64,000 nucleotides of DNA from Albibacterium profundi (GCF_042159835.1 NZ_JBBVGT010000001.1:1-64000), one strand, 5' to 3'; positions 7,242 through 16,426 are shown, counted from the first letter of the stretch. Made by a program: numbers and translations. Notes: a model not told the origin generated them from the sequence alone.

Positions 7242-8408
7242 TTAATCCTCTTCGTGGAAGACAAACATCGACGTAAAGAAATAGCTTACATCATTGCCTG
7301 TCTCGTCTAATTTTTTATTGAAAGGCATACTCTTGACCAGATCACCTGTTTTAGCATCGTAGAAATACAAGGTATTAACAGCATAATTAGCACCGTAGCC
7401 ATCTTGCACCGTCGTTGCTACAATCTGATCTAGGTTCGCATCGTAGCCAATGTTCTTTTTATAAAAAGACTGTTTATCGGGCATCGTAATAAAAGGAACA
7501 GACAATGAACTTTCGTCTCCGTCTATATATTTATACACCTCTTTACCACCGCCGAACATAGGGGCGTTCTGCATATATACAGCGTCCTCGGTACTCGACG
7601 CAATTATTGGCGATGAATACCAGGCGAACCAAGTTGAATTCGACTTATAAGGAAGTTCAACCGTGTCCGCTTCCAAACTTTCCCCATCTAGACTGATCAG
7701 ATACTCGTTCGATGTATACCACACCTTTCCATTCGGTGTCTCTGCAAAACCAGTTGAAACAGCAGGTATCTTTCGCGCAACAGAAAGATCCTCGATATAG
7801 TAAACCACAGAGCCGCCACTTTGTGATTGAACGAATATAAATTTATCCGTTCGCAACATATCACCAACTTGACCATTAACCCCGTATAGTTTTCCTGACA
7901 GGCCCATCGATTTAAGGTTCACGATGTGGACACCATCTCCGCTGCTCAACAAACCCGTGTTTTCATCCAGACCAACAAATGCTCTCCAGTCATAACCCTG
8001 GCGTGAAGGTATCCTGCCGGTCTCCTTTAATGTCGTTGCATCTGCAACAACCACCGGACCGTTTACCTTGCTCACGATGTATAGTTTTCCGTCGAATATC
8101 GTTCCATACTGAAGGGTAGAATTACTCGGCTCAAAATCCTTATCTGGGTTCTCTTTTTGAAAAACACTGTCTATTAAAGTTTCCGTTTCATAATCATAGA
8201 AACTTACTGATCCCGTTCCATGGCCCATCCATCCCTCATGGACAAGAAAGAAACCATTACTATATTTACCCGGCTCAGGTTCAATAGGCTCTTCCGGATC
8301 AGGCGTTGGTTCTGGTTGAGGCTCAATTGGATCCTTCGTACAAGCTCCTAAGAATAGCAAAGCAAGGAGTAGAGAGAAAAATGCAGATTGTAAATTTACG
8401 TGTTTCAT
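7242..8408 (-). CDS. Surface lipoprotein beta-propeller (DUF5074/BtuG-like), last gene of the B12 operon
   Basis: A 388-residue lipoprotein: signal to LLFLGAC (Cys23), a low-complexity Pro/Glu linker (about residues 27-47) that spaces the domain from the membrane, then a propeller of about 330 residues with repeats such as KLYIVSKVNGPVVVADATTL and GTGSVSFYDYETETL. The layout matches the DUF5074/YncE-type surface proteins encoded with cobalamin receptors in Bacteroidota. It is distantly related to the product of 9362-10513, so the operon has two propellers. Binding of cobalamin or a cobalamin relative is inferred from the shared riboswitch-controlled operon. An intact C-terminus (FVFHEED) and stop are present. 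Confidence 0.75.
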   Translation of the reverse strand: MKHVNLQSAFFSLLLALLFLGACTKDPIEPQPEPTPDPEEPIEPEPGKYSNGFFLVHEGWMGHGTGSVSFYDYETETLIDSVFQKENPDKDFEPSNSTLQYGTIFDGKLYIVSKVNGPVVVADATTLKETGRIPSRQGYDWRAFVGLDENTGLLSSGDGVHIVNLKSMGLSGKLYGVNGQVGDMLRTDKFIFVQSQSGGSVVYYIEDLSVARKIPAVSTGFAETPNGKVWYTSNEYLISLDGESLEADTVELPYKSNSTWFAWYSSPIIASSTEDAVYMQNAPMFGGGKEVYKYIDGDESSLSVPFITMPDKQSFYKKNIGYDANLDQIVATTVQDGYGANYAVNTLYFYDAKTGDLVKSMPFNKKLDETGNDVSYFFTSMFVFHEED

Positions 8409-8435
8409 ATATTAAATTTAGTTTGATATAATAAA

Positions 8436-9332
8436 TTAATTTTCAGTCAATAAACGCAGATCAGCTACACCAACTATTTCTGTAGAAAGTTCTCCCAGCC
8501 AACCCATATTTGCTTGTATGCCCGTTTGTATTTTGATAAAATCAACCCCAGTCAATTTGACTTTATTCCCGTCAGCATCCACTGCGTTGGAGATATCAAT
8601 CTTATCACCCTCTTGTGTGTTATCCGCATAGCCAAACTCAAACGGACTGCTCGTTATATAACTGGGATTAGACATGTCTATATTTGTTGGCGGCAAAAGA
8701 GTACCCGTCAAGGTGTATTCATCTTCGGTAATCCATTCCGGATAATAGGACTGCCTGTGAAATGTATTGGTTTCAACGACGCCTTCATTGCCTTGGTTAT
8801 CTTTCCATGGTATATTAGCTGTTGCCGGATCAGGCCTTGTATATGTCACCGCATAGTCGCGAACAACAGCCTCCTTACCGAATTCACTTCCCGCAAGCTC
8901 GTACCAGGTATCATCCGGCTCCCCATTTCCATTCTCATCCTGCATTACATAAACAATACCCGGTTCAGAAAAGGTGGGAATCGCATTTCCGTAAATGATG
9001 ATATCATCTCCTTCATGATTCGGAACAGTATGGTCAAAACCCAATACAATATAACCTCCCCAGGCTCCCAAGGTTACCAGTCCCTTCCCTCCTAGAATTC
9101 CTTCGGCGCTTTCATAATCCCCCGTTGCTTTATTTATAAATTGGCCTGGCGCTGGTTTGTATTCGAATAATGTAGTCACGTAAGCATTGCTCTCAACCTT
9201 AGAATCCTCCTCAGAAGTTTCATCTGCGGGCGGCTGAACCGGATCATCGTCTTTTGTACAAGAGAAAAGAGTAACTGTAAAAGCCAAAACCAGTATCCAG
9301 ATTTTCGCGGCTGATTGTAAATAAATAGTCAT
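8436..9332 (-). CDS. Surface lipoprotein of the cobalamin-uptake operon
   Basis: A 298-residue lipoprotein (signal to VTLFSC, Cys25) with an acidic linker and then one beta-rich domain. The stretch GGYIVLGFDHTVPNHEGDDIIIYGN, followed by PGIVYVMQDENGNGEPDD and a late VDFIKIQTG block, is characteristic of 'cell surface/PKD-type' proteins that accompany BtuB-type receptors in Bacteroidota. EGDDIIIYGN and DENGNGEPDD look like calcium-binding loops. It sits between the two beta-propeller genes (27- and 29-base gaps). A role in cobalamin capture similar to the described BtuH-type surface proteins is possible, but I cannot confirm orthology. Confidence 0.7.
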   Translation of the reverse strand: MTIYLQSAAKIWILVLAFTVTLFSCTKDDDPVQPPADETSEEDSKVESNAYVTTLFEYKPAPGQFINKATGDYESAEGILGGKGLVTLGAWGGYIVLGFDHTVPNHEGDDIIIYGNAIPTFSEPGIVYVMQDENGNGEPDDTWYELAGSEFGKEAVVRDYAVTYTRPDPATANIPWKDNQGNEGVVETNTFHRQSYYPEWITEDEYTLTGTLLPPTNIDMSNPSYITSSPFEFGYADNTQEGDKIDISNAVDADGNKVKLTGVDFIKIQTGIQANMGWLGELSTEIVGVADLRLLTEN

Positions 9333-9361
9333 AGTATTCTGATGTTAAAATATTTGATGTA

Positions 9362-10513
9362 TTAATAAATAAATGCAAAATGTGCTGGGATATCACCCGT
9401 TGTCGTTGACCATTTAAGTTTGCCATCCTTATCGAAGCAGTAAATCGTTCCCGGTGAGACATAGTCCTTCGCATCAGTCACATAAACATCCTTCGTCTCC
9501 GGGTTAACTGCAATTCCATAGGGCAGGGTAATTTCCTGTTCCGTACCATCAGTTATAAACGAGCGATCTAGGAGTTCCTCATTTTTAACATCCAGCATGT
9601 GATAACCAATTTCATTCTCCCCAGTTATATAGCTCCATTCCGTGCTATAGATATAGGCTATATCATCGTCAATAAGCAACTGACTTGCAGCAATTTCAAA
9701 CTCTTTCTTAACGGATTCAGTCCCTGTATCGATCACATATATTTTAGATGGTGTTTCATAGTAATCACCACGTGAGGTAACATACAGATCTCCATAAGAA
9801 TCAGCCTTTAAGCGATGGAGATTGGGTGCTACTTCAATTCGCTTTACTTCCTCAAAACTTTCCAAGTCAATCACTGAAATCGTGCTTTCGTAATTCGGAG
9901 GACTATAACCCCCGGAATTAGCGACATACAGGCGTTCGCCCACAATGGCCAGTTCTTCGGGTTGACGACCAACCTCGACACGACGTGTTATTTCCAAACT
10001 CGCTGTGTCAATCTCTGCCACCATGCCATTAGGAGCATTCGGATCGCCCACACTACCCAGATACGCACTAACATAAGCTCTGCCATTACCAAAAGTTATG
10101 TACCGGCAATTTATGATATCAATCTGCCCGATCCGCTTAGCCGTGTACTTATCTAACACCTCCACCTTATTAGAATTATTGACAATTATATACAGTTTGC
10201 TTCCGTAAACCGCCATATCGTTCCCCACATCACCCAGCCCCTTAGTAATTTCAGGATTAATTTCATTGTATATATTTCTGTGATACTCACCGGCTTGTAG
10301 ATCCATATAATCCAAGGAAGCCTTATTCATATTCATATTTCCTTCGTTAAGAAGATAGAAACCTTTGATGGAAGCATCCGGATCAGCATCTTCTACTTCC
10401 TCCTTTTCTGAAGGCAGAGGTTGGTGGTCTTTTTTACAAGACTGGCCAATCAGCAAAAAGGCCATAAAAAAGACGATAATACATGTTGTTTTACTTGGTT
10501 GAGGTGATTTCAT
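9362..10513 (-). CDS. btuG: BtuG-like cobalamin-binding surface beta-propeller lipoprotein
   Basis: A 383-residue lipoprotein: signal to LLIGQSC (Cys26), acidic linker, then a YncE/DUF5074-type beta-propeller with regularly spaced blade motifs (NKVEVLDKYTAKRIGQI, GMVAEIDTASLEITRRVEVG, STISVIDLESFEEVKRIEV, SKIYVIDTGTESVKKEF). In Bacteroides, BtuG is a surface propeller that binds B12 very tightly and caps the BtuB receptor. Here the gene overlaps the end of the receptor gene by four bases (ATGA), which supports the same partnership. The symbol is by family resemblance and context, and strict orthology is unproven. Confidence 0.75.
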   Translation of the reverse strand: MKSPQPSKTTCIIVFFMAFLLIGQSCKKDHQPLPSEKEEVEDADPDASIKGFYLLNEGNMNMNKASLDYMDLQAGEYHRNIYNEINPEITKGLGDVGNDMAVYGSKLYIIVNNSNKVEVLDKYTAKRIGQIDIINCRYITFGNGRAYVSAYLGSVGDPNAPNGMVAEIDTASLEITRRVEVGRQPEELAIVGERLYVANSGGYSPPNYESTISVIDLESFEEVKRIEVAPNLHRLKADSYGDLYVTSRGDYYETPSKIYVIDTGTESVKKEFEIAASQLLIDDDIAYIYSTEWSYITGENEIGYHMLDVKNEELLDRSFITDGTEQEITLPYGIAVNPETKDVYVTDAKDYVSPGTIYCFDKDGKLKWSTTTGDIPAHFAFIY

Positions 10514-12543
10514 ATAATTAGTGTTAAGGATAATCGATAGTGCCGCCCCGGCATTGGAAAATTGAGAATGACATCATAGTGCTGGTCAAGAACGTTGTTC
10601 ACTTCCGCACGAAGCTTTAAAGTCGTTTGCTTGTGTTGCAGCGCATACCACACAGACACATCATGCGTATACCAGGGATCAACATAGTTAGCTGGGATAT
10701 TCGCTTTTTGACTATAACGCTCGCCGGTATAAATAAAACTATAGTTCAATCCATAATCGTCGGCACTTAACATACCGGCAAACGAACCGCTGTGAACAGG
10801 AATGTATGGAATCTGATGCCCGAAATTAAATGCGTTCTGCGTATGATCCTCGGCCCTTTGATATGTATAATTCATCAAGCCCGAAAACTGGAGCTTAGGA
10901 GAGACCTTGCCTACGACTTTAATATTGGTCTCTAAACCGTTGATCTTCACTTCGCCCAGGTTTAACATCGTCCAGCGAAACAAGTTGGCGCTCGGAATAG
11001 CTACAATTTTATCTTTCACAAGGTTACGATAGACATCTGTTTGGATACCTATATAGTTGAAGAAAGCATGATCGACGCGTTTGAAATATGTAAAACCCAT
11101 ATTATACTGATGCGTATACTCCGGGCGCAGAAAAGTATTTCCGATAAATGTATAATAAAGATCATTGAACGTCGGCATCCTAAAAATAGATTTATAGAAT
11201 CCTCTCAGTCGAAAGTCGCTGGACTCAAAAGGCTTCCAGCTAGCCATCACGGTTGGCGTAAAATCCTGTTGATCCCCGGCCGACTCGAACACCTGCACAT
11301 CGTCATCTACATAGGTAGCCAACAAACTCCCCTGAATATAGAAACTGTTCAACCTATAGTCAGTCGCCAACGCAGCCAAGAATGTATTTCTTCTCGGAAA
11401 TTGAAAGCGATACAAATTCGCATCAAGCTTATTATGTATATAATCAACTGAAAAGTTGGCGCGCCAGTTTTGACGAATACGAAAGGCATTCGCGACGGAG
11501 ACATATCCTTCCTTTTGCTGGTATTTATTATCCAAAAAACCCTCCGTCGTCACATATTCAGGATCTAAATAGCGATTATAGTCGACCGCCAATTTTGCTT
11601 TTATAGCAAACCGATACCGCTCTGAAACCCGTTTCTCCACGGCCAATTGCAGAAAATTACTTTCATCCCATAAACGTTGTGAATAATCAAAACGATTTGC
11701 TACAATAGCACCCGGCAAACCTCTTTCCGATTCATAATGATAATACTTCGCCTGCCAAGACATGGTCGAGTCCGGTTTTCCAAAAAGAGCTGCTTCCAAC
11801 CTAAATGCCCGAATATCTGCGTTAGTACGGGTTGCCGTCGTATCATAAACCCCGTTCGTATAGTTAAAATCATATCGGCCATGCGCGTTTGTGTATTCCG
11901 AACTTAGTCGCGCACTAAGACTTTCGTTCAGCTTATAATCCACATTCAGCGCCGAATTAAAAAGGCCAAATGACCCACTTTTCAAATGAACCGACGCATT
12001 CAAACGTTTATTCCCAGTGAAAGTCGGCTCCATACTAAGCAAAGAGATTGAACTCGCTGAAGCATAAGCCTTCGCCGGTTGGAACAGATTGGGGTCTTGT
12101 CCGTTAATCACAGAGACCTGCTCCATATTGGCAAGCGATAGCTTCCCTAAATCAACCTGTCCGTTTTGAGCATTTCCAATAGCGATACCATCATAGAATA
12201 CCTGTGTATGATTAGTGCCCAAACTACGAATATTCACTGTTTTTAATCCACCAACCCCGCCATAATCCTTCAATTGAACACCCGAGAAGTAGCGGACCGC
12301 GTCGGCGACCGACAGGCTGTTTAGCTTGTCAAGAACCTCCTTATTTAAACTTTGCATTGGTACTGGAGATCGCAAAATCTCAAGCTGTTGAAGTGAATTT
12401 ATTTCAACTTCGTTTAATTCATAGCTTTTAAGAGAATCAGGATCAAGCCTCCTAAGCTCCTGCGCAGCAATAGGCAATACGGATACGCACGTTAAGGAGA
12501 ACGTAACAACCAGCGATACCGAAGTAAATATAAAGATCCTCAT
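10510..12543 (-). CDS. btuB: BtuB-type TonB-dependent cobalamin receptor
   Basis: 677 residues from MRIFIFTSV (12543). The upstream in-frame ATG at 12576 would add 11 residues before the signal peptide and is less likely. The signal ends near PIAAQ, a NEVEI TonB-box-like stretch follows, then a plug (about residues 45-160, with SVADAVRYFSGVQLKDYGG and NIRSLGTNHTQVFYDGI) and a 22-strand-type barrel. The DGIAIGNAQNGQVDL segment is usual in BtuB-like receptors of Bacteroidota. It is the first gene after the cobalamin riboswitch at 12651-12815 and overlaps the BtuG-like gene, so uptake of B12 or related corrinoids across the outer membrane is well supported. Confidence 0.9.
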   Translation of the reverse strand: MRIFIFTSVSLVVTFSLTCVSVLPIAAQELRRLDPDSLKSYELNEVEINSLQQLEILRSPVPMQSLNKEVLDKLNSLSVADAVRYFSGVQLKDYGGVGGLKTVNIRSLGTNHTQVFYDGIAIGNAQNGQVDLGKLSLANMEQVSVINGQDPNLFQPAKAYASASSISLLSMEPTFTGNKRLNASVHLKSGSFGLFNSALNVDYKLNESLSARLSSEYTNAHGRYDFNYTNGVYDTTATRTNADIRAFRLEAALFGKPDSTMSWQAKYYHYESERGLPGAIVANRFDYSQRLWDESNFLQLAVEKRVSERYRFAIKAKLAVDYNRYLDPEYVTTEGFLDNKYQQKEGYVSVANAFRIRQNWRANFSVDYIHNKLDANLYRFQFPRRNTFLAALATDYRLNSFYIQGSLLATYVDDDVQVFESAGDQQDFTPTVMASWKPFESSDFRLRGFYKSIFRMPTFNDLYYTFIGNTFLRPEYTHQYNMGFTYFKRVDHAFFNYIGIQTDVYRNLVKDKIVAIPSANLFRWTMLNLGEVKINGLETNIKVVGKVSPKLQFSGLMNYTYQRAEDHTQNAFNFGHQIPYIPVHSGSFAGMLSADDYGLNYSFIYTGERYSQKANIPANYVDPWYTHDVSVWYALQHKQTTLKLRAEVNNVLDQHYDVILNFPMPGRHYRLSLTLII

Positions 12544-12650
12544 TTCATTTTGCCTAAGACATAGCAATTGAGGCATAAGAATAACTATAGGAAAAAAATA
12601 GTTTTCTCATTCCAGCTTCAATCCTCGAAAGCTATGAATATTATTAACTT

Positions 12651-12815
12651 TAGGCAGGTCTTCTGACTTACTCCGGCTATTCGGCCTTCCCGCCTGTAAT
12701 GGCAGTGACCCTTTGGAATGAATAGCCTGTATAGGAGAATACAGCTGCGGGACAGTTTCGGAATCTCACCGAATTCCCTTTTAAGTCTCACCCATGTAGA
12801 TATAGGTAGGACACC
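12651..12815 (-). promoter_or_regulatory. Cobalamin (B12) riboswitch
   Basis: On the minus strand the element reads from about 12815 to 12651 and contains the conserved core blocks GGTGAGATTCCG, ACTGTCCCGCAGCTGT, the GTCACTGCC block and the B12 box AAGTCAGAAGACCTGCC. It lies about 110 bases upstream of the BtuB-type gene. No U-run terminator is evident between it and the gene, so control of translation is more likely than attenuation. Confidence 0.95.
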
Positions 12816-12826
12816 AAAAGCGAAGC

Positions 12827-12834
12827 AAAGATAC
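12827..12834 (-). promoter_or_regulatory. -7 promoter element (TATCTTTG) of the cobalamin operon
   Basis: A perfect TAnnTTTG match, about 12 bases upstream of the riboswitch start on the minus strand, at the right spacing for a transcript beginning near 12820. The -33 box is weak. Confidence 0.5.
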
Positions 12835-12989
12835 CAACAATAAATGATAGTTTACAGCGAACTTTCACTTCCACCAGATTTCCAGTCCTAATATCCTCAA
12901 TAGCAACCGTCTCTCTCTTATTTTAGGCCAAGAAACGTTAATGCCTTCGAACGAGAATGTTTTTGCTGAATAGCTGTCCGCACCCCGGT

Positions 12990-13291
12990 TATCAGTCTGC
13001 TTGTAATTTAACACTTTACTTATCCTGCCCTTATTCACTTATACCAGAGCAAGTTACTTCGAATTACAACCAAACTCTTCCATCCTGATTTTTATCAGCT
13101 CTACGGGATTGACGTTTGGAAGTTCAGAGGTTTTATCTTCATATTCGGATATCAGTTTCACCAAAAGCTTTAATTCTTTATAATCTGCGGTTCCAGCTTT
13201 AGAATACTTGATCTCCTCATATCTTTTGATAGCTGACTTATACTCACCTTCCGATTAATCAAAAACCACATTTGCTTTTTCATACCTTAAT
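12990..13291 (-). pseudogene. Decayed higA-type antitoxin (in-frame stops)
   Basis: Reading the minus strand from about 13289 down gives, in one frame, EKANVVFD, a TAA, then SEGEYKSAIKRYEEIKY, YKELKLLVKLISEYEDK, ELPNVNPVELIKIRMEEFG, CNSK, a TAA at 13054-13056, LALV, another TAA and NKGRISKVLNYKQ. These pieces follow the order of a HigA antitoxin: N-terminal helical region, the NPVELIKIRMEEFG linker, and the HTH 'RxSKVLN' recognition helix. At least three stop codons interrupt the frame, and the C-terminus is lost. A matching toxin fragment lies directly upstream at 13296-13440. Confidence 0.7.
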
Positions 13292-13295
13292 TTTA

Positions 13296-13440
13296 TTAAA
13301 TTGTTGAAGCATCTATAATATCGTATTCTTGATGAGTGCCTATAAAGCGAATATCGACCAGAGCGGCATAAAGATAACTTAAATTAGTACAGTTGTAGAC
13401 TCCAAGTCTTTGGATTTTAGTTGCGAAACACTATCTTCAT
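13296..13440 (-). pseudogene. Decayed higB-type toxin, C-terminal fragment
   Basis: The minus strand gives LYAALVDIRFIGTHQEYDII then DASTI and a stop at 13296-13298. The 'xIRFIGTHxEYDxIDAxTI' end is the signature of the HigB mRNA-interferase family. Upstream the frame is shifted and interrupted, though an ATG at 13440 (MKIVFRN, stop) may mark the old start. The toxin is therefore inactive. The stop is about 12 bases before the old antitoxin start, the usual toxin-first higBA order. Confidence 0.65.
13409..13439 (+). promoter_or_regulatory. Candidate promoter of the sulfatase gene
   Basis: TTTG at 13409-13412 and TATCTTCA at 13432-13439 are separated by 19 bases, fitting the Bacteroidota -33/-7 arrangement with mismatches in the -7 box. 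It lies about 30 bases before the start codon, inside the dead higB fragment. Confidence 0.4.
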
Positions 13441-13470
13441 TATTATCGTAATACTTTAAACGTAAAAAAT

Positions 13471-15024
13471 ATGAGGAGTTTCGCTATTGGTCTAAGCCTT
13501 CTAGTGATGATACTTGCCAATAACGCAGTCTACGGCCAGCTGCATCAGGCCAAGAATGTAAAGCGACCAAATATCATTGTTTTTTTGGTGGATGATATGG
13601 GCTGGATGGACACCTCCGAGCCCTTCGGCGACAGGCCGTACCCACTTAACAACACATATCATACTCCCAATATGGAGAAGTTGGCAGCGCAAGGGATGAA
13701 ATTTACCAACGCCTATGCGACGCCGGTCTGCACCCCCTCGCGGGTCAGCATGCTCACCGGCATGAATGCTGCACATCATGGGGTCACTCATTGGACATCT
13801 ATACATAAGGACACGCCTTCAGATCACCAGGATAGCATATTTCATCGAGTAGAGTGGAATTATAACGGATTCAGCCCAATTGGCGGGATCCCGCATACAG
13901 CAACGGCGACACCGCTCCCGCAACTGCTACAGGATGCTGGTTATTTCACGGTTCATGTTGGAAAAGCCCATTGGGGCGCACAGGGAACACCAGGGGCCAA
14001 CCCATTGAACCTAGGTTTCATGGTCAATGTAGCAGGGAATGCCATCGGTCATCCTCAGAGCTACTACGGTAAGGACAATTACGGGAATATTCCGGGGAAG
14101 TTTACGTTCAATGCCGTGCAGGGTCTAGCCGAATATTATGGAACGGATACTTTTCTTACCGAAGCACTTACTCAGGAAGCTATAAAATGCATTGAGCCAG
14201 CTGTGGAGGCTGGGAAACCGTTTTACCTGCATCTGGCACATTATGCAGTGCACGACCCCATACAGGGGGATCCGCGTTTTGTTCAGAAATATCTGGCGCG
14301 CGGCCTTAATCCCAGAGAAGCTAAATATGCAAGTATGGTCGAGGGTATGGATAAAAGTCTGGGCGACCTAATACAATATTTAGAAGATCAGGGCTTAGCA
14401 GAAAATACCGTTATCTTATTCATGTCGGACAACGGCGGACTGAGCCTTGGCTACGCACGGGGTGGAGAACCACATACGCAGAATTATCCTCTTAAAGCCG
14501 GGAAGGGTTCAGTTTATGAAGGTGGCATTCGTGTACCCATGATCGTGGCGTGGCCGGGTGTGACTGAACCCGGCTCCAGTAGCGCGCAGCCGGTCATCAT
14601 CGAAGATTTTTTCCCGTCGATACTAGAGATTGCCGACATCCATGCGTCCGATCTTACACAAAAAATCGACGGTAAGAGCTTTGCTCCGATATTGAAAAAC
14701 GAGGACAGTCGACACTCCGAACGGTTATTGATCTGGCATAGTCCACATCGGTGGATTATGGATGCGGGGCCGGGTATCAATTTTTTCAGTGCTGCCCGCC
14801 AAGGGAACTGGAAACTCATTTACGATCATCGCCAACAAAAACTGGAACTCTATGACCTATCGAAAGACATTTCTGAACAACACAATGTGATCTTAAAACA
14901 TAAAAAAATCGCGAGGTCGTTGTCGAGGCAACTGACCGATCAGCTAAAGAAATGGGGTGCAACGATGCCAACTTACAGAATAAATCAGGAACGGGTGCCT
15001 TGGCCAGAAGAATCAGATAATTAA
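13471..15024 (+). CDS. Secreted sulfatase (type I, formylglycine-dependent)
   Basis: A 517-residue sulfatase with a signal peptide (about residues 1-22, ending VYG-Q). The PVCTPSRVSMLTG block holds the CxPSR motif (Cys87, Arg91) in which Cys is converted to formylglycine. Metal ligands appear in FLVDDMGW (Asp41, Asp42) and later in FMSDNGG. HVGKAHWG gives the conserved Lys/His. Length and order fit the alkaline-phosphatase-like arylsulfatase family, and the C-terminal domain is complete. The substrate is unknown, since neighbouring genes do not form a polysaccharide locus. A formylglycine-generating enzyme was not found in the window and must be encoded elsewhere. Confidence 0.9.
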   Translation: MRSFAIGLSLLVMILANNAVYGQLHQAKNVKRPNIIVFLVDDMGWMDTSEPFGDRPYPLNNTYHTPNMEKLAAQGMKFTNAYATPVCTPSRVSMLTGMNAAHHGVTHWTSIHKDTPSDHQDSIFHRVEWNYNGFSPIGGIPHTATATPLPQLLQDAGYFTVHVGKAHWGAQGTPGANPLNLGFMVNVAGNAIGHPQSYYGKDNYGNIPGKFTFNAVQGLAEYYGTDTFLTEALTQEAIKCIEPAVEAGKPFYLHLAHYAVHDPIQGDPRFVQKYLARGLNPREAKYASMVEGMDKSLGDLIQYLEDQGLAENTVILFMSDNGGLSLGYARGGEPHTQNYPLKAGKGSVYEGGIRVPMIVAWPGVTEPGSSSAQPVIIEDFFPSILEIADIHASDLTQKIDGKSFAPILKNEDSRHSERLLIWHSPHRWIMDAGPGINFFSAARQGNWKLIYDHRQQKLELYDLSKDISEQHNVILKHKKIARSLSRQLTDQLKKWGATMPTYRINQERVPWPEESDN

Positions 15025-15151
15025 GGAGATAATAACTTAAAATCGGTATAATACCCCCTTGAGTCGTGAAAATCATTTTTGTTAATGACATTCATCACTT
15101 TATCACCCTCGTCTAATAAGTAGATTTACGTCTCAACGGTGGGACGAGAAA

Positions 15152-15916
15152 ATGGATACGATCAAAAATTATTTCGATAAAGACTTCGAACTTAGATATT
15201 TTGAGATGGATGAGTTGGGAACTGCCTCCCCTACGACCATCCTTACATTATTAGAAGAGACGGCAGCCGAACATTGTTATTCGATAGATCATAGTTTATA
15301 CCAGTTAGCAGACAAAAATATTGGTTGGGTCTTAATTTCCGGTGTCATGCAAATGGAGCGGTACCCTCGCTATAAAGAAAAAATTGTAATCAGAACCTGG
15401 TTATCAAAATACACAACGATTAAAGGCTATCGAGAAAATATAATTTACGATGAGGAAAATAACATTATTGGTAGAGCCCGAGGCTTGTGGATCTTTTTTG
15501 ATATTAACAGAAGAAGACCCGTTAAGATATTTGATGATATAATCGAAAGATGGTCGTGCTGTAATGTAGCAAGCATTGACCATGACATTTCTGCAAAGAT
15601 CGAGACAATTGAAGATCCCACATACCTGTTAAAATTCAAAATCAACAAATATGATACGGACATGATCAAGCACGTAAACAACATTAGATATTTACAGTGG
15701 GCAATCGAATCCGTTCCCGATCATATTATAGACCGATATTATTTATATTCTATAGACGGTCGGTTTATCTCCGAAGCCCACTACGGGCAAGGGGTTGTCT
15801 CAATGACTAAAGACTGCCCGAACGATTCACCGGACAGATCATTTATACATTCGATAAAAATTGAAGGAACAGACAAGGTCTGCGCTGAAGCGAAGACGGT
15901 TTGGAAGCTCCTCTAA
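15152..15916 (+). CDS. Acyl-ACP thioesterase
   Basis: A 254-residue double hot-dog protein of the FatA/acyl-ACP thioesterase family, which releases fatty acids from acyl carrier protein in the cytoplasm. The first repeat begins FELRYFEMDELGTASPTTIL with LLEETAAEH, and contains GWVLISGVMQMERYP and RGLWIFFDINRRRP. The second repeat begins near residue 165 (LLKFKINKYDTDMIKHVNN), with the KHVNNIRYLQW motif. The start at 15152 gives the expected N-terminus with no signal. It stands alone between the sulfatase and a fragment region, so no pathway context is available. Confidence 0.85.
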   Translation: MDTIKNYFDKDFELRYFEMDELGTASPTTILTLLEETAAEHCYSIDHSLYQLADKNIGWVLISGVMQMERYPRYKEKIVIRTWLSKYTTIKGYRENIIYDEENNIIGRARGLWIFFDINRRRPVKIFDDIIERWSCCNVASIDHDISAKIETIEDPTYLLKFKINKYDTDMIKHVNNIRYLQWAIESVPDHIIDRYYLYSIDGRFISEAHYGQGVVSMTKDCPNDSPDRSFIHSIKIEGTDKVCAEAKTVWKLL

Positions 15917-15959
15917 ATTATAGGCTTGACAATTAAAAAAAATCTCCTAAATTAATCGA

Positions 15960-16016
15960 ATGAAAACGCACACTACCAATTATTTCGACACATTTATTGA
16001 AGTCGCTGACGCTTAA
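15960..16016 (+). pseudogene. Truncated DUF6157 gene (first 18 codons)
   Basis: MKTHTTNYFDTFIEVAD matches the first residues of the intact DUF6157 protein at 19951, then runs into a stop. Sequence identity to the intact copy is high up to the break at about 16008. It is joined directly to a fragment of the L,D-transpeptidase gene that, in the intact copy, lies on the other side of the DUF6157 gene. Confidence 0.8.
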
Positions 16017-16021
16017 TAATA

Positions 16022-16425
16022 TCATTCCACGTTCGTCAACCGGATAGGCTGCTCCAACTGTACCGATTCCATCGTTGTTGAGTCGCTCAGCACACGTTTG
16101 AACCAATCCTCAGAGCGCCCAGAGCCCGCTCGTTCCATCAGGAACCGTGCAAGATCGATCACTTCTGCATTGGCCATTCGCACCGAACCATGCGACTCAG
16201 CCTCACCCAATGATTCGAGCTCGGTAGTGCCGTGTATGGTATATGGCATCTCGTAAACGATGCGAGCCCTTCCCATAGGATTTCCTTCCTGACCGGGTTT
16301 CTTGTAACTTTCGTCCTTTGACCACTCACTGTCGGGCGGCGTCCAGTCGGGATTCCAATCGATCTGGTGTATCTCGAACTCTCCCTGAGGTGTAGGGTAT
16401 TCTTGTGTACCTACCGATACAGCAG
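16022..16425 (-). pseudogene. L,D-transpeptidase duplicate, N-terminally truncated
   Basis: From 16425 down to the stop at 16022 the minus strand encodes VGTQEYPTPQGEFEIHQIDW through to the C-terminal PIRLTNVE and is highly similar to residues 73 onward of the intact gene at 19244-19852. The signal peptide, lipobox and first 70 residues are missing, replaced at 16426 by an unrelated TrkH fragment on the opposite strand. It shares the unusual SHGSVRM motif with the intact gene. Confidence 0.8.
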
Positions 16426-16426
16426 G

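Noticed and set aside
7122..7310. Plus-strand 62-codon frame
   Set aside because: It runs into the antisense of the propeller gene and shows no family features.
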